Assembly (NCBI RefSeq): GCF_900107625.1
Contig: NZ_FNQK01000004.1
Location: 141,677 to 205,676 of the forward strand
Source of the DNA: Bizionia paragorgiae
GTDB lineage: Bacteria > Bacteroidota > Bacteroidia > Flavobacteriales > Flavobacteriaceae
Length of the DNA: 64,000 bases
Direction: 5' to 3'
Part shown: positions 1 to 8,859 of the stretch, piece by piece
Layout of the letters: the number at the start of each line of letters is the position of its first letter
Position numbering within the stretch: position 1 is the first letter of the stretch
Notes under the pieces: model-generated
What the model saw: the letters and a program-made list of their open reading frames with translations, nothing else
Database searches by the model: none
Told to the model about the DNA's origin: nothing
Made by a program: the position numbers and the translations under genes

Positions 1-25
1 TTTACATCATAACACCGTCTTATTC

Positions 26-52
26 ATCCTACTCCCGCGAGTGGGATTTTTT
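26..52 (+). terminator. Rho-independent terminator of an upstream gene
   Basis: An 8-bp stem (27-34 with 39-46, one T-G wobble) and a CCGC loop are followed by six T. The orientation suits a plus-strand gene ending left of the window. Confidence 0.6.
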
Positions 53-103
53 ATTTGTAAACCCTTCACTAAAGAACTCCGTACAGAACACACCTTCTAG
101 TCT

Positions 104-2554
104 TTAGTAATTGTCCACATTAATAATAACGCGTACAGGTCTAAAGTTTTTAACGGCATTAAAACTTGTATTAATTTTATGTATTGCTTCCTTCGTTTTA
201 CTTAACGACTGTTGCTGCGGAATCTTAATTAAGATGTTTTTATTATACTGATTACGGATTCGGGATACCGGAGGGAATTCGGGTCCTAAAATATTAGCTT
301 TAAACACCTGTCGCAATGATTTTGCAAACCACTCACTCGCCATATCCACACGTTCGTAGTCGCGATGACGCAAAGTGATTTTTATTAACCTATAAAACGG
401 AGGGTATTTAAAGTTATAGCGTTCTTGTAGCTGCTCTTCGAACATGGCTTTATAATCGTTAGTCGATACTTGCTGAACAATTTTATGATATGGGTCGTAC
501 GTCTGAATGAGTACTTTACCTCTCTTTTTTGTTCGCCCTGCCCTACCCGCTACTTGTAGCATCAATTGAAAACTGCGTTCGTGGGCTCTAAAATCCGGAA
601 AATTAATCATATTATCGGCATTCATAATCCCCACCAAACTCACATTCCTAAAGTCCAAGCCTTTTGTCAGCATTTGCGTCCCTACTAGAATATCAATTTC
701 TTGCTGCTCCAAGGCCGTAATAATTTTTTCGTAGCCATACTTCCCGCGGGTGGTATCTAAATCCATACGGCCAGTATTATACTTTGGAAAAAGCGTCTTT
801 AGTTCCGCTTCAATCTGCTCGGTACCAAAACCTTTAGAGTTTAAATCCTTTACCCCACAAGCTAGACATTTTACTTGCATAGCCATGGTATAACCACAGT
901 AGTGACAACGCAATTGATTGCGGTACTGGTGATAGGTTAAACTCACATCACAATTGGTACATTGTGGCGAGTGGCCACAGGTATTACACTCCACAATTGG
1001 CGAATACCCGCGTCGGTTTTGAAACAAAATAACTTGATGTCCCTCGTCTAACGCCGCTTGAATCTCCTCGATCATTCTATCGCTAAAATGACCTTTCATA
1101 CGTTTCTTTTTGTGCTTCTCTTTTATATCTACCAGCTCAATTTCCGGCATTTGAACATTATTATAGCGCCTGTTGATTTCGACAAGTCCATACTTATTTT
1201 CTTTCGCATTATAATAACTTTCTAAGCTTGGTGTCGCACTTCCTAACAACGTCTTTCCCTGATGAATATGCGCTAATACAATAGCGGTATCTCGGGCGTG
1301 GTAACGCGGTGCTGGGTCAAATTGCTTAAAGGACTGCTCGTGCTCTTCATCAACGATAATTAGCCCCAAGTCGTTAAATGGCAGAAAAATGGATGAGCGT
1401 GCACCCAAAACTATCCGCGCTTTTGGCGAATCGTTTAACACATTGTTCCATACTTCTACCCGTTCATGAGGTGAATATTTACTATGGAAAACCGCCACCT
1501 GCTCTCCGAAATAATCTTGCAGTCGCGATACCAGCTGTGTGGTTAGTGCGATTTCAGGAAGCAAATACAAGACTTGCTTATTCTCCTTGAGTACTTCCTC
1601 GATAAGCTTGACATACACCTCGGTTTTCCCCGATGATGTTACGCCGTGAAGCAAGACCGTTTTTTGGGTTTTAAAGGACTCCGTAATCTGCTGTAAAGCA
1701 ATTTCCTGATAGTCATTTAAAGCTTTTGATGCTTCTTGTTCTTCACCATCATACTCCACCCGATCGGTCTTAATATGGTATTCTTCAAGAATAGCTTTAT
1801 CGATAAGGGTTTTTATTATAGCTGACGAGCCTCCACTAGCCTCTACCAAATCGCTAACCTTAATCGGTTTTTTAGATTTGGCGCTAAGCGTAAACAAAGT
1901 AAACACCACTTCGCGTTGCTTAGGCGCACGGCTTAACGTCTCAAGCAATTCTGTTAATGCCGATTCGGAAGTGTAACTCGCATGGAGTTTTACGTATCTT
2001 ACGTATTTGGGTTTGTATTTTTCGTAGACTTCTTGTTCTACGGTAACCGCTTCTTTTTCAATTAAGCGCTTAATAATAGGAAGTACATTTTTCTTATTTA
2101 AAATACTAGAGACTTCTTGTATTTTTAATGCCGATTGCTGACTGAGTGCTTCATAGACCAGAAACTCATCGTCTTTTAAGTCCGCGTCATTAATTACAGT
2201 CGTTTTGTTTAAACTGACTATAGTTTCACTTTCTAAAATAAAAGCATTGGGAAGGGCGGCACGCATAACCTCTCCAATAGTACACATATAATACTTAGAG
2301 ATCCATTGCCATAATTCGATTTGCTTCTCGTTTACGATGGGCGCTTCATCTAAAATTTGATGAATCTCTTTAGCCTCATATACTACCGGTGGAGTGTTGT
2401 GAATATACCCCACAATACCCGTGTATATTTTTGATTTACCAAAAGGTACAGACACACGCATTCCTTTTTTTAAAAACGTAGATTCCGCTTGGGTGATGCT
2501 ATACGTAAATAAATTCTCTATCGGAATTGGTAAAATAATATCTACGAAATGCAC
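104..2554 (-). CDS. priA: Primosomal protein N' (PriA helicase)
   Basis: This is the replication-restart 3'-5' DNA helicase, which reloads the replisome at stalled forks. The 816-aa length is normal for Bacteroidota PriA. The N-terminal DNA-binding region (about 1-200) precedes a helicase core with Walker A HGVTSSGKTEVY and a Walker B DEEH box. The zinc-binding insert carries paired CxxC motifs (CNTCG, CTNCD, CHYCG, CLACG), and VAGRAGR is helicase motif VI. The next gene on the same strand (DUF2147) lies 60 bp upstream. Identification is by diagnostic motifs and length and is secure. Confidence 0.97.
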   Translation of the reverse strand: MHFVDIILPIPIENLFTYSITQAESTFLKKGMRVSVPFGKSKIYTGIVGYIHNTPPVVYEAKEIHQILDEAPIVNEKQIELWQWISKYYMCTIGEVMRAALPNAFILESETIVSLNKTTVINDADLKDDEFLVYEALSQQSALKIQEVSSILNKKNVLPIIKRLIEKEAVTVEQEVYEKYKPKYVRYVKLHASYTSESALTELLETLSRAPKQREVVFTLFTLSAKSKKPIKVSDLVEASGGSSAIIKTLIDKAILEEYHIKTDRVEYDGEEQEASKALNDYQEIALQQITESFKTQKTVLLHGVTSSGKTEVYVKLIEEVLKENKQVLYLLPEIALTTQLVSRLQDYFGEQVAVFHSKYSPHERVEVWNNVLNDSPKARIVLGARSSIFLPFNDLGLIIVDEEHEQSFKQFDPAPRYHARDTAIVLAHIHQGKTLLGSATPSLESYYNAKENKYGLVEINRRYNNVQMPEIELVDIKEKHKKKRMKGHFSDRMIEEIQAALDEGHQVILFQNRRGYSPIVECNTCGHSPQCTNCDVSLTYHQYRNQLRCHYCGYTMAMQVKCLACGVKDLNSKGFGTEQIEAELKTLFPKYNTGRMDLDTTRGKYGYEKIITALEQQEIDILVGTQMLTKGLDFRNVSLVGIMNADNMINFPDFRAHERSFQLMLQVAGRAGRTKKRGKVLIQTYDPYHKIVQQVSTNDYKAMFEEQLQERYNFKYPPFYRLIKITLRHRDYERVDMASEWFAKSLRQVFKANILGPEFPPVSRIRNQYNKNILIKIPQQQSLSKTKEAIHKINTSFNAVKNFRPVRVIINVDNY

Positions 2555-2614
2555 AGTAAAAGCAAGGTGTTTTTAATGATTGTAATACGAACTATACCTA
2601 AATAAATACCCGTT

Positions 2615-3034
2615 TTAGTTTACGCGTTCCCAGTATTGTGTAGAGTATAAAAAGGCAATATACCCACGCACTTGAAGTACATTTTTATCGTCTGTTAACC
2701 CTAAACGACAGGTGTACTCCTTACCTTTTGTAGGGTCGAAAATAGTACCTTCTTTATAATACTTTCCGCTTTTCTCCATGTTTTTAATGATCTCCAATCC
2801 TAAAATCGGACGGCCTTTGTCGGCACCTTCACATTTATCACAAACAGCGTCTTGTTTATTTTTATTTAAAATTTCCACAATCTTTCCGAAGACCTGACCA
2901 TTCTTTTTATAAATCTCTACGATACTTTTAGCTTCGCCAGTTTCGTCATCGATAGTTTTCCATTTTCCAAGAATATCTTGAGAGAAACTTGAAAATGACA
3001 TGAATAGGGCTGCAATAAGAATAATTTTTTTCAT
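2615..3034 (-). CDS. DUF2147 family secreted protein
   Basis: This 139-aa protein has an N-terminal signal peptide (MKKIILIAALFMSFSSFSQ) and a DUF2147 domain recognisable from 'DILGKWKTIDDETGEAKS' near the start and a paired-Cys segment CDKCEG in the middle. Family members are small periplasmic or exported proteins with a lipocalin-like fold and no settled biochemical role. It overlaps the start region of the BrkB-type gene upstream by 4 bp, so the two are probably co-transcribed and translationally coupled. Family assignment is good; function is unknown. Confidence 0.85.
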   Translation of the reverse strand: MKKIILIAALFMSFSSFSQDILGKWKTIDDETGEAKSIVEIYKKNGQVFGKIVEILNKNKQDAVCDKCEGADKGRPILGLEIIKNMEKSGKYYKEGTIFDPTKGKEYTCRLGLTDDKNVLQVRGYIAFLYSTQYWERVN

Positions 3035-3984
3035 TTTTTTTGATGTGTTTTTCGTAGTCTAATTAATGACATATTTAATTCAAATCCTAATAAAAGAATA
3101 TTTGCGTTTAACCACAAGTAAAATAACAAAATTAACAAGGCCCCGATAGAGCCATACAATTTGTTATAATTTGAAAACTCTTCGATATAAACCCCAAACA
3201 AATAAGAGGTTAGCATTGTTAATAGCGTTGTAAGCAAGGCACCAGCAGAAAAGAACCTTGAGTTTTTACCTTCTTTAGTACCAAAATAATATAAGGTTGC
3301 CGTCGCTACATAAGTCATAATAACAAAAAAAGCATACTGGGCAAACTTAGCCCAAAAGCCGGTCTCCCGTCGCGTTTCATAGCCATAGCTATCAAAAACC
3401 TCCATTAAGTTATCGACCACATAAATTTGAAAATACCCTAAAACCGCTACGGTAAGTATTAATAAAAATGCCAATATTAAAGCCACACCTAGAGCGTATA
3501 GGTATTGCTTAAAAAAGGATCTTAAAAGCTGTTCGTGGTAGGAGTTTTCGAAGGCTACAAATAAGGCACTTACCCCATTGGCCATTAAAATAATAGCGAT
3601 TAAAAATACCGTTGATATCAATCCGCTTTTTGTATTACTTCCTTTTAAATTCTCAAAAATATTATCGTGAAAAAACTCGGTAGTCGTTGGTGGTAAAACC
3701 GATTCTAAAAATGCTAAGAAGTCGTTTTCAAACCCATTAATAGGCACATAGGGAATGACAATAATAATAAAAAGCAAAAAGGGAAACAGCGCCATAAAAA
3801 AACTATAGGCAATAGCACTAGCACGTGCTGTAAGCGCACCTTTAGCGACTCCTATAACATACAGTTCTAGTAGATCGTAAAGCGACAAACCTTCTAAACC
3901 GGGCAGTTTTACCCTGTCTAACAGACTTACCAAGTTGCTAATTACGGGTATTTTACTCAGTTTATCTTCTATTTCTTGCGACAT
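3031..3984 (-). CDS. YihY/BrkB family inner-membrane protein
   Basis: This 317-aa integral membrane protein has about six hydrophobic segments. The family signature 'KGALTARASAIAYSFFMALFP' region is at roughly residues 48-68, and 'GSIGALLILLFYLWLNANILL' is near the C terminus. YihY/BrkB proteins were once called ribonuclease BN, but that activity belongs to another protein and the role of this family is unresolved (envelope or transport suggested). It overlaps the DUF2147 gene by 4 bp and is followed upstream by nadC at a 23-bp gap. Confidence 0.88.
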   Translation of the reverse strand: MSQEIEDKLSKIPVISNLVSLLDRVKLPGLEGLSLYDLLELYVIGVAKGALTARASAIAYSFFMALFPFLLFIIIVIPYVPINGFENDFLAFLESVLPPTTTEFFHDNIFENLKGSNTKSGLISTVFLIAIILMANGVSALFVAFENSYHEQLLRSFFKQYLYALGVALILAFLLILTVAVLGYFQIYVVDNLMEVFDSYGYETRRETGFWAKFAQYAFFVIMTYVATATLYYFGTKEGKNSRFFSAGALLTTLLTMLTSYLFGVYIEEFSNYNKLYGSIGALLILLFYLWLNANILLLGFELNMSLIRLRKTHQKK

Positions 3985-4007
3985 GCCTCGGGGCCCTTTA
4001 AATCGAA

Positions 4008-4868
4008 CTATTCGACTGCTTTTAAACTTAAATCCATATTATAAACAGAGTGTGTTAGCGCACCAGAAGAAATATAATCGACACCACAAAGTGCGTAATC
4101 GCGAATAGTCTCCTCGTTTATACCTCCTGAACTTTCTGTTAAACAGGTGTCTCCAATTAATTGTACAGCCTTGCGTGTATCTTCGTAGTTAAAATTATCG
4201 ATTAGAATTCTATAAACGCCATCGGTTTTTAAGATTTCCTCAATTTCTTGTAGGTTACGCGCTTCTACAATAATTTTCAAATCACGGTTAGTTTCTTTTA
4301 GGTAGTCCTTGGTTTTTTCAATGGCTTGCGTAATTCCTCCTGCAAAATCTATATGGTTATCTTTTAGCATGATCATATCATACAAAGCAAAACGGTGATT
4401 TTCTCCACCCCCAATTTTTACGGCCCATTTTTCTAAAGCCCTAATCCCAGGAGTTGTTTTTCGGGTATCTAATATTTTTGTCCCCGTACCTTCCAACAAA
4501 TCAACAAACTGCTTTGTTTTGGTTGCAATAGCACTCATACGCTGCATGGCATTAAGTACTAAGCGTTCGGCTTTTAAAATGGATTGCGATTTACCTTGTA
4601 CATAAAATACAATATCGCCGTATTTTACTGGTGATCCCTCTTCGATTAAAGTCTCCACTTTTAACTCCGGATCGACATAATTAAACACTTGTTTTGCAAA
4701 GGCTATCCCCGCAATCACCCCCTGGTCTTTTACTAAAAGCTTCGCTTTTCCAGTGGCAGATTCAGGTATACAAGCTAAGGAACTATGGTCTCCATCACCA
4801 ACATCCTCGCGAATAGCATTGGCTATTATTAACTCTATTTCTTTATCGAATTGTGCTTTACTAATCAT
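4008..4868 (-). CDS. nadC: Nicotinate-nucleotide diphosphorylase (carboxylating)
   Basis: Quinolinate phosphoribosyltransferase converts quinolinate and PRPP to nicotinate mononucleotide, CO2 and PPi in de novo NAD synthesis. Family motifs are clear: REDVGDGDHSS near the N terminus, LDTRKTTPGIRALEKWAV with the PRPP/quinolinate-binding Arg and Lys, and IMLKDNH. The open frame extends to 4940, but the ATG at 4868 (286 aa) gives the normal family length. A purine-rich AGGAAAG lies just upstream of it, and a promoter-like CTAAAGTA (reverse of TACTTTAG) at 4886-4893 would start transcription after the longer start. No nadA or nadB is seen nearby. Confidence 0.95.
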   Translation of the reverse strand: MISKAQFDKEIELIIANAIREDVGDGDHSSLACIPESATGKAKLLVKDQGVIAGIAFAKQVFNYVDPELKVETLIEEGSPVKYGDIVFYVQGKSQSILKAERLVLNAMQRMSAIATKTKQFVDLLEGTGTKILDTRKTTPGIRALEKWAVKIGGGENHRFALYDMIMLKDNHIDFAGGITQAIEKTKDYLKETNRDLKIIVEARNLQEIEEILKTDGVYRILIDNFNYEDTRKAVQLIGDTCLTESSGGINEETIRDYALCGVDYISSGALTHSVYNMDLSLKAVE

Positions 4869-5129
4869 GATTTTTTTCTTTCCTGCTAAAGTAATAAATT
4901 GATTGGCGTTTTTTGAATAATTAGTATAGTTTAGCGACAAATGGGTAAAAAATCAGCTTATAATACGATGCTAGTAAACTCAAAGCCTCAAAATATGGGG
5001 CAGCAGACCCTATACTGTTCGGACTAATGCCTACTCGAACTGCTTACCTCGGACTAGCGGTAATCGCTATTTTGCGAATGGTATTAAAAAAAACGGCGGC
5101 AAGTTTGCTTGTAGCGTCCTTAATATCTA

Positions 5130-5137
5130 TAAATTTG
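5130..5137 (+). promoter_or_regulatory. -7 promoter box TAAATTTG with long rlmH leader
   Basis: The box is a perfect match to TAnnTTTG. Expected transcription start is near 5141, which leaves about 155 nt before the rlmH ATG at 5296. Confidence 0.5.
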
Positions 5138-5250
5138 CACTTGAGGTCCGTTTATAAACGTCGTTTTATAGAAAACGAATAGATCTTGGGGTGTTTTGGG
5201 GCCTTTAAATGTACTCAAGCTAAAAAAGGAGCGCGCTTCTTTAATGCACC
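5138..5250 (+). ncRNA. Possible structured leader or small RNA upstream of rlmH
   Basis: Directly after the -7 box the sequence can fold. CTTGAG (5140-5145) pairs with CTCAAG (5214-5219), GTCC (5146-5149) with GGGC (5199-5202, one wobble), and TCGTTTT (5161-5167) with AAAACGA (5172-5178). A further 7-bp hairpin with a CGCG loop lies at 5225-5242. It is judged only by eye; no known RNA family is recognised. Confidence 0.3.
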
Positions 5251-5295
5251 TACTAACGAAAAGAATATGTTACACATTAAAAGCAGTGTTTTTAA

Positions 5296-5769
5296 ATGAC
5301 TATAAAACTTATCGCCATTGGTAAAACCGACAGCAAACAATTACAAGCATTAATCGATGATTATTGTAAGCGCTTAGGCTTTTATATCAAGTTTAATTTA
5401 GAGATAATCCCTGATATTAAAAACGCCAAAAACCTAAGTGAAGCCCAACAAAAACAAAAAGAGGGCGAACTTATTTTAGCAAAAATAAACGCTACGGACG
5501 CGCTTATTTTATTGGATGAGAACGGCAAGCAAATGGACTCTGTAGGTTTTTCTAACTATTTACAAAAGCATATGAATTCTGGTATCAAGCAAGTGGTATT
5601 CGTTATCGGCGGTCCTTACGGATTTAGCGAAGACGTCTACCAGCAAGCCAAAGGAAAAATTTCTTTATCAAAAATGACGTTTTCACATCAAATGGTCCGT
5701 TTATTTATCATCGAACAATTGTACAGAGGATTTACTATTTTAAGAAATGAACCTTATCATCACCGGTAA
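5296..5769 (+). CDS. rlmH: 23S rRNA (pseudouridine1915-N3)-methyltransferase
   Basis: RlmH is a SPOUT-class methyltransferase that methylates pseudouridine 1915 in helix 69 of 23S rRNA on assembled 70S ribosomes. The 157-aa length is typical. The knotted SAM-binding region is visible as FVIGGPYGFSEDVYQQA, followed by LSKMTFSHQMVRLFIIEQLY and the diagnostic C-terminal end RNEPYHHR. It starts a plus-strand run with the ITP pyrophosphatase gene 45 bp downstream, preceded by a long possibly structured leader. Confidence 0.97.
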   Translation: MTIKLIAIGKTDSKQLQALIDDYCKRLGFYIKFNLEIIPDIKNAKNLSEAQQKQKEGELILAKINATDALILLDENGKQMDSVGFSNYLQKHMNSGIKQVVFVIGGPYGFSEDVYQQAKGKISLSKMTFSHQMVRLFIIEQLYRGFTILRNEPYHHR

Positions 5770-5814
5770 TTGCCCTAACCTTTTTACTGATTCTAACACA
5801 ACCCATTACATCCT

Positions 5815-6390
5815 ATGAAAATCGTATTCGCCACCAATAATAAAAACAAAATAAAAGAAGTTCAAGCATTAATACCACAGCACATCACCCTTTTGAGCCT
5901 AGAAGATATTGGATGTTTGGAGGAGGTGCCAGAAACACAACCTACAATTGAAGGTAATGCCTTGCAAAAAGCGCAGTATATAAAAGACCATTACAATTAC
6001 GATTGTTTTGCCGATGACACCGGATTGGAAGTTACCGCTTTAAATGGAGAGCCTGGTGTGTTTTCTGCACGCTATGCCGGAGAGCAACGCAACTCGGACG
6101 ATAATATGAACAAGGTGTTATCTAAGTTAGAAGTGCATAGCAATCGCAATGCTCAATTTAAAACAGTTATTGCTCTTCAGTTAAACGGTACAGTAAAAAC
6201 ATTTACAGGAATTTGCGAAGGAGAAATCACCACGACTAAACAGGGTGATAAAGGCTTTGGTTACGACCCTATTTTTAAACCTCAAGGCTACAGCAAAACA
6301 TTCGCTGAATTGGATTTAGACATAAAAAATAAAATCGGTCATCGCGGTAAAGCCGTAAGTGCTCTTATTGATTATTTAAGTTCTCTATAA
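5815..6390 (+). CDS. rdgB: Non-canonical purine NTP diphosphatase (RdgB/HAM1)
   Basis: This Maf/Ham1-type pyrophosphatase hydrolyses ITP, dITP and XTP to the monophosphates and so keeps deaminated purines out of nucleic acids. At 191 aa it has the expected N-terminal FATNNKNKIKEV, the metal-site segment FADDTGLEVTALNGEPGVFS and ARYAG. GFGYDPIF and a C-terminal IGHRGKAVSAL complete the family pattern. It probably shares a transcript with rlmH, from which it is separated by 45 bp. Confidence 0.96.
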   Translation: MKIVFATNNKNKIKEVQALIPQHITLLSLEDIGCLEEVPETQPTIEGNALQKAQYIKDHYNYDCFADDTGLEVTALNGEPGVFSARYAGEQRNSDDNMNKVLSKLEVHSNRNAQFKTVIALQLNGTVKTFTGICEGEITTTKQGDKGFGYDPIFKPQGYSKTFAELDLDIKNKIGHRGKAVSALIDYLSSL

Positions 6391-6433
6391 CAATCTTTAA
6401 CAAATACTTAATCATCTTTTATTTTATTGAAAA

Positions 6434-6441
6434 TATCTTTG
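6434..6441 (+). promoter_or_regulatory. -7 promoter box TATCTTTG
   Basis: Perfect TAnnTTTG match 16 bp before the ATG of the 56-aa gene at 6458, indicating that the small gene is separately transcribed. Confidence 0.6.
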
Positions 6442-6457
6442 CCTAAAATTTTTAGAC

Positions 6458-6628
6458 ATGTTTCAGTTATTAAAAAATAAGAGCAAACTAAATGCGTTAA
6501 AACGAGAATACACCAAGCTTATTGAAGACTCTAAGGCCTTACCTCCTTCAGAAAAAATTGAAAAGCAAAAAATGCTCGAAGAAGCTAGAATGCTATTAAA
6601 CCAATTGGACGTATTAACAAAACGCTAG
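6458..6628 (+). CDS. Lacal_2735-like small protein
   Basis: This short gene encodes 56 aa, starting MFQLLKNKSKLNALKREY and ending in an alpha-helical charged stretch with LLNQLDVLTKR. The pattern (aromatic start, Lys-rich segment, single amphipathic helix) resembles the Lacal_2735 family of small flavobacterial proteins, whose function is not known. Support for its reality is its own TAnnTTTG box 16 bp upstream and its position between rdgB and a convergent gene ending 3 bp away at 6631. The family name is from memory of the pattern and is moderately certain. Confidence 0.7.
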   Translation: MFQLLKNKSKLNALKREYTKLIEDSKALPPSEKIEKQKMLEEARMLLNQLDVLTKR

Positions 6629-6630
6629 AC

Positions 6631-7770
6631 TTACAGTTCTTCTTTTAAAACTGAAATAACATAGTCTATCTCTTCCACTGTATTGTATTTACTAAATGAA
6701 AAGCGAATGGATGGTTTTTGTAAATCAGCCTCACACAAAATTTCATTTAATACGTGAGAGCCTAAGCTGCTCCCACTCTGGCAAGCACTACCTTTAGAAC
6801 AGGCAATTCCTTTTAAGTCCAGTTTAAACAGTAGAATTTGTCCTTTTTCTGGAGATACCGGTAAACACACACTCAATACGGTATACGTACTTTTCTCAAG
6901 GTTATCGGACTCCCCATTAAACAGAACGCCCGGAACATGTGTTCTTAACTGCTCAATAAAATAAGACTTTAAACCGGTGATATACTCACGCTCTTCATCA
7001 AGGTTCGCATAAGCTAATTTTAAAGCTTCTTCCAATCCTAAAATATTGTGAATAGATTCCGTTCCCGCTCGTACGCCACGCTCTTGCTCCCCTCCAAAGA
7101 TTAAACCTTTAACATTCGATTTTTTCCTTACAAAAGCAAAACCTACGCCTTTAGGGCCATGAAATTTATGCGCACTAACTGCAAGGAAATCTAGAGGTAT
7201 CTCCTGTAAATCTATACGATAATGCCCTACCGACTGGACGGTATCACTATGAAAAAGAGCGTTATGGGCTTTGCACAATTCGGCAACGCGTTTTAGGTCT
7301 AAAATCGTACCGATCTCGTTATTAATATGCATTAAACTCACCATGGCTTTGTTAGGTACGTTTAGTAATTGCTCTAGGTGATTTAAATCGACATTCCCTT
7401 TACTATCTAACTTAACATATTCCACAATCACCCCATACTCCTTTTTCAACTGGTCTAAAGTGTGTAAAACCGCATGGTGCTCGACTTTCGAGGTAATAAT
7501 AGTTTTTACTTCCAAGTCCCTAACAGCACTTCTCAAAGCTAAATTATCGGCTTCCGTTCCTCCTGAAGTAAAGACAATTTCGGAAGCAGTCACATTAAAT
7601 TGTTTGGCTATGGTTTTTCGTGCGTTTTCAATTATAGACTTCGCAGAACGTCCAAAACTATGTGTTGACGAAGGGTTACCATAACTCTCTCGCATTACTG
7701 TGGTCATTTTTTCAATAACCTCCTCTCGAATCATAGTGGTTGCTGCACTATCAAAATATACGTGTTTCAT
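6631..7770 (-). CDS. Cysteine desulfurase (NifS/IscS-like)
   Basis: This 379-aa PLP-dependent class V aminotransferase-fold enzyme removes sulfur from L-cysteine as a persulfide for Fe-S clusters, tRNA thiolation or cofactors. Motifs seen are VYFDSAATTMI at the start, SGGTEADNLAL, the PLP lysine in VSAHKFHGPKGVGF, and a Cys-containing mobile loop CSKGSACQSGSS that marks the group with an active-site cysteine. No iscU, iscA or suf genes are adjacent, so the acceptor is not evident from context. It stands alone on the minus strand, convergent with the small Lacal_2735-like gene. Confidence 0.92.
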   Translation of the reverse strand: MKHVYFDSAATTMIREEVIEKMTTVMRESYGNPSSTHSFGRSAKSIIENARKTIAKQFNVTASEIVFTSGGTEADNLALRSAVRDLEVKTIITSKVEHHAVLHTLDQLKKEYGVIVEYVKLDSKGNVDLNHLEQLLNVPNKAMVSLMHINNEIGTILDLKRVAELCKAHNALFHSDTVQSVGHYRIDLQEIPLDFLAVSAHKFHGPKGVGFAFVRKKSNVKGLIFGGEQERGVRAGTESIHNILGLEEALKLAYANLDEEREYITGLKSYFIEQLRTHVPGVLFNGESDNLEKSTYTVLSVCLPVSPEKGQILLFKLDLKGIACSKGSACQSGSSLGSHVLNEILCEADLQKPSIRFSFSKYNTVEEIDYVISVLKEEL

Positions 7771-7906
7771 TGTTTTTTTTTGCGCTTTCCTAATGTGAAT
7801 TTCCGTTAGGTATTACAAACGATAAAGATGGTGTCGTTTTAATTATTCAAAAATAAGTCAAATAAAATTAAATGCAATAAGAAGCGTTATAATATGACAA
7901 ATCTAT

Positions 7907-7914
7907 TATTTTTG
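7907..7914 (+). promoter_or_regulatory. -7 promoter box TATTTTTG
   Basis: Perfect TAnnTTTG match 18 bp before the ATG of the Asp-rich lipoprotein gene at 7933. Confidence 0.6.
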
Positions 7915-7932
7915 TCTATCAATTAATTTTAT

Positions 7933-8859
7933 ATGCGCACACTACTTTCTGTTTTAACACTAAGCTTTTTATTTTTCTCTTGCGATGATGGCGAGATCAT
8001 AACAACCGAGTTAACGTTTGGCAACACATTTAAAACCTGTGGGGATATTGTTTTTTATAAAACAAAATCCGAACCAGCAGAATCACTTTCTTTACTAGTG
8101 ACCACACCAAGCATAGAATTATCAGATTTTTACGAAACGGTACCGACTACCGAGAATCCGTATTTAGTAGAATTGGTAGACACCCAGTTGGTGGTTAATA
8201 TTACAGGAAATAACGTGTTAAACTACAGATCGTACGCATCGCTTCCTGACAACCTATTCTGTAGCGATATACCACCAGCAAACATTCAAGTCACTCAAGA
8301 CCTTAACTCTGGAGGTAAAGCGCTATTTACTATGGATTTAATTGAAGATGATAACGATGGTATTCCTGCCGAGTTAGAAGACCTTAATGGCAATGGTGAT
8401 TTATATGATGATGATACCGATGGCGATGGCATTCCTAATTTTTTAGATGCCGATGACGATGGTGATAATGTGTTAACTATTAACGAAAGACCTAATTACA
8501 CTGCAGCCGATGGCTTAAGTATGGCTTTAGATACTGATGGTGATGGCATACCTGACTATTTAGACGATGATGATGATGGGGATGGCGTATTAACGCGAGA
8601 TGAAGAAAATACAACTCAAGATCAAAACCCTACCAACGACATTACAAATAACACGGTAGGACCAGATTACTTAAACCCAATGGTAGCCACTGCTGTTCCT
8701 GCTACTGCTTATAGAGTCCATTCTATTAAACAAAAGTTTGTAGTTACATTAAATTTGGAAAACTTAACTTTTGATGTGGTAACGCAACAGTTTTTAGATT
8801 TTGGTACGCTTGACGATCCATCAACTAATAAAACGCGAACGGTAACCCCTACCTTTTAA
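7933..8859 (+). CDS. Asp-rich lipoprotein with thrombospondin type 3-like repeats
   Basis: This 308-aa protein is exported as a lipoprotein: the signal peptide ends in FLFFSC with the lipid-attachment Cys at residue 17, followed by DDGE. The central part (about 140-225) has repeated Asp-rich segments of the DxDxDG type, for example DDDTDGDGIPNFLDADDDGD and DTDGDGIPDYLDDDDDGDGV. In thrombospondin type 3 repeats these bind calcium. The C-terminal part looks beta-rich with no motif I recognise. The stop codon region overlaps the convergent Smr gene by 4 bp. A surface or periplasmic structural role is an inference. Confidence 0.8.
   Translation: MRTLLSVLTLSFLFFSCDDGEIITTELTFGNTFKTCGDIVFYKTKSEPAESLSLLVTTPSIELSDFYETVPTTENPYLVELVDTQLVVNITGNNVLNYRSYASLPDNLFCSDIPPANIQVTQDLNSGGKALFTMDLIEDDNDGIPAELEDLNGNGDLYDDDTDGDGIPNFLDADDDGDNVLTINERPNYTAADGLSMALDTDGDGIPDYLDDDDDGDGVLTRDEENTTQDQNPTNDITNNTVGPDYLNPMVATAVPATAYRVHSIKQKFVVTLNLENLTFDVVTQQFLDFGTLDDPSTNKTRTVTPTF

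Larger units (their letters stand above)
4869..5295. other. Intergenic region between nadC and rlmH
   Basis: No open frame with recognisable coding content is seen in these 427 bp. The left part up to about 5120 shows nothing I can assign. The right part holds a TAAATTTG box and a set of inverted repeats, described separately as a possible leader or small RNA. Confidence 0.5.

Noticed and set aside
68..108. Inverted repeat ACTAAAGA / TCTTTAGT near the priA stop as an att site
   Set aside because: It is short, no integrase is present, and it overlaps the coding end of priA; chance or a weak terminator is more likely.
8380..8600. Repeated Asp-codon stretch as a DNA tandem repeat or CRISPR-like array
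   Set aside because: The repetition follows from the Asp-rich calcium-binding protein segments and lacks regular spacers.
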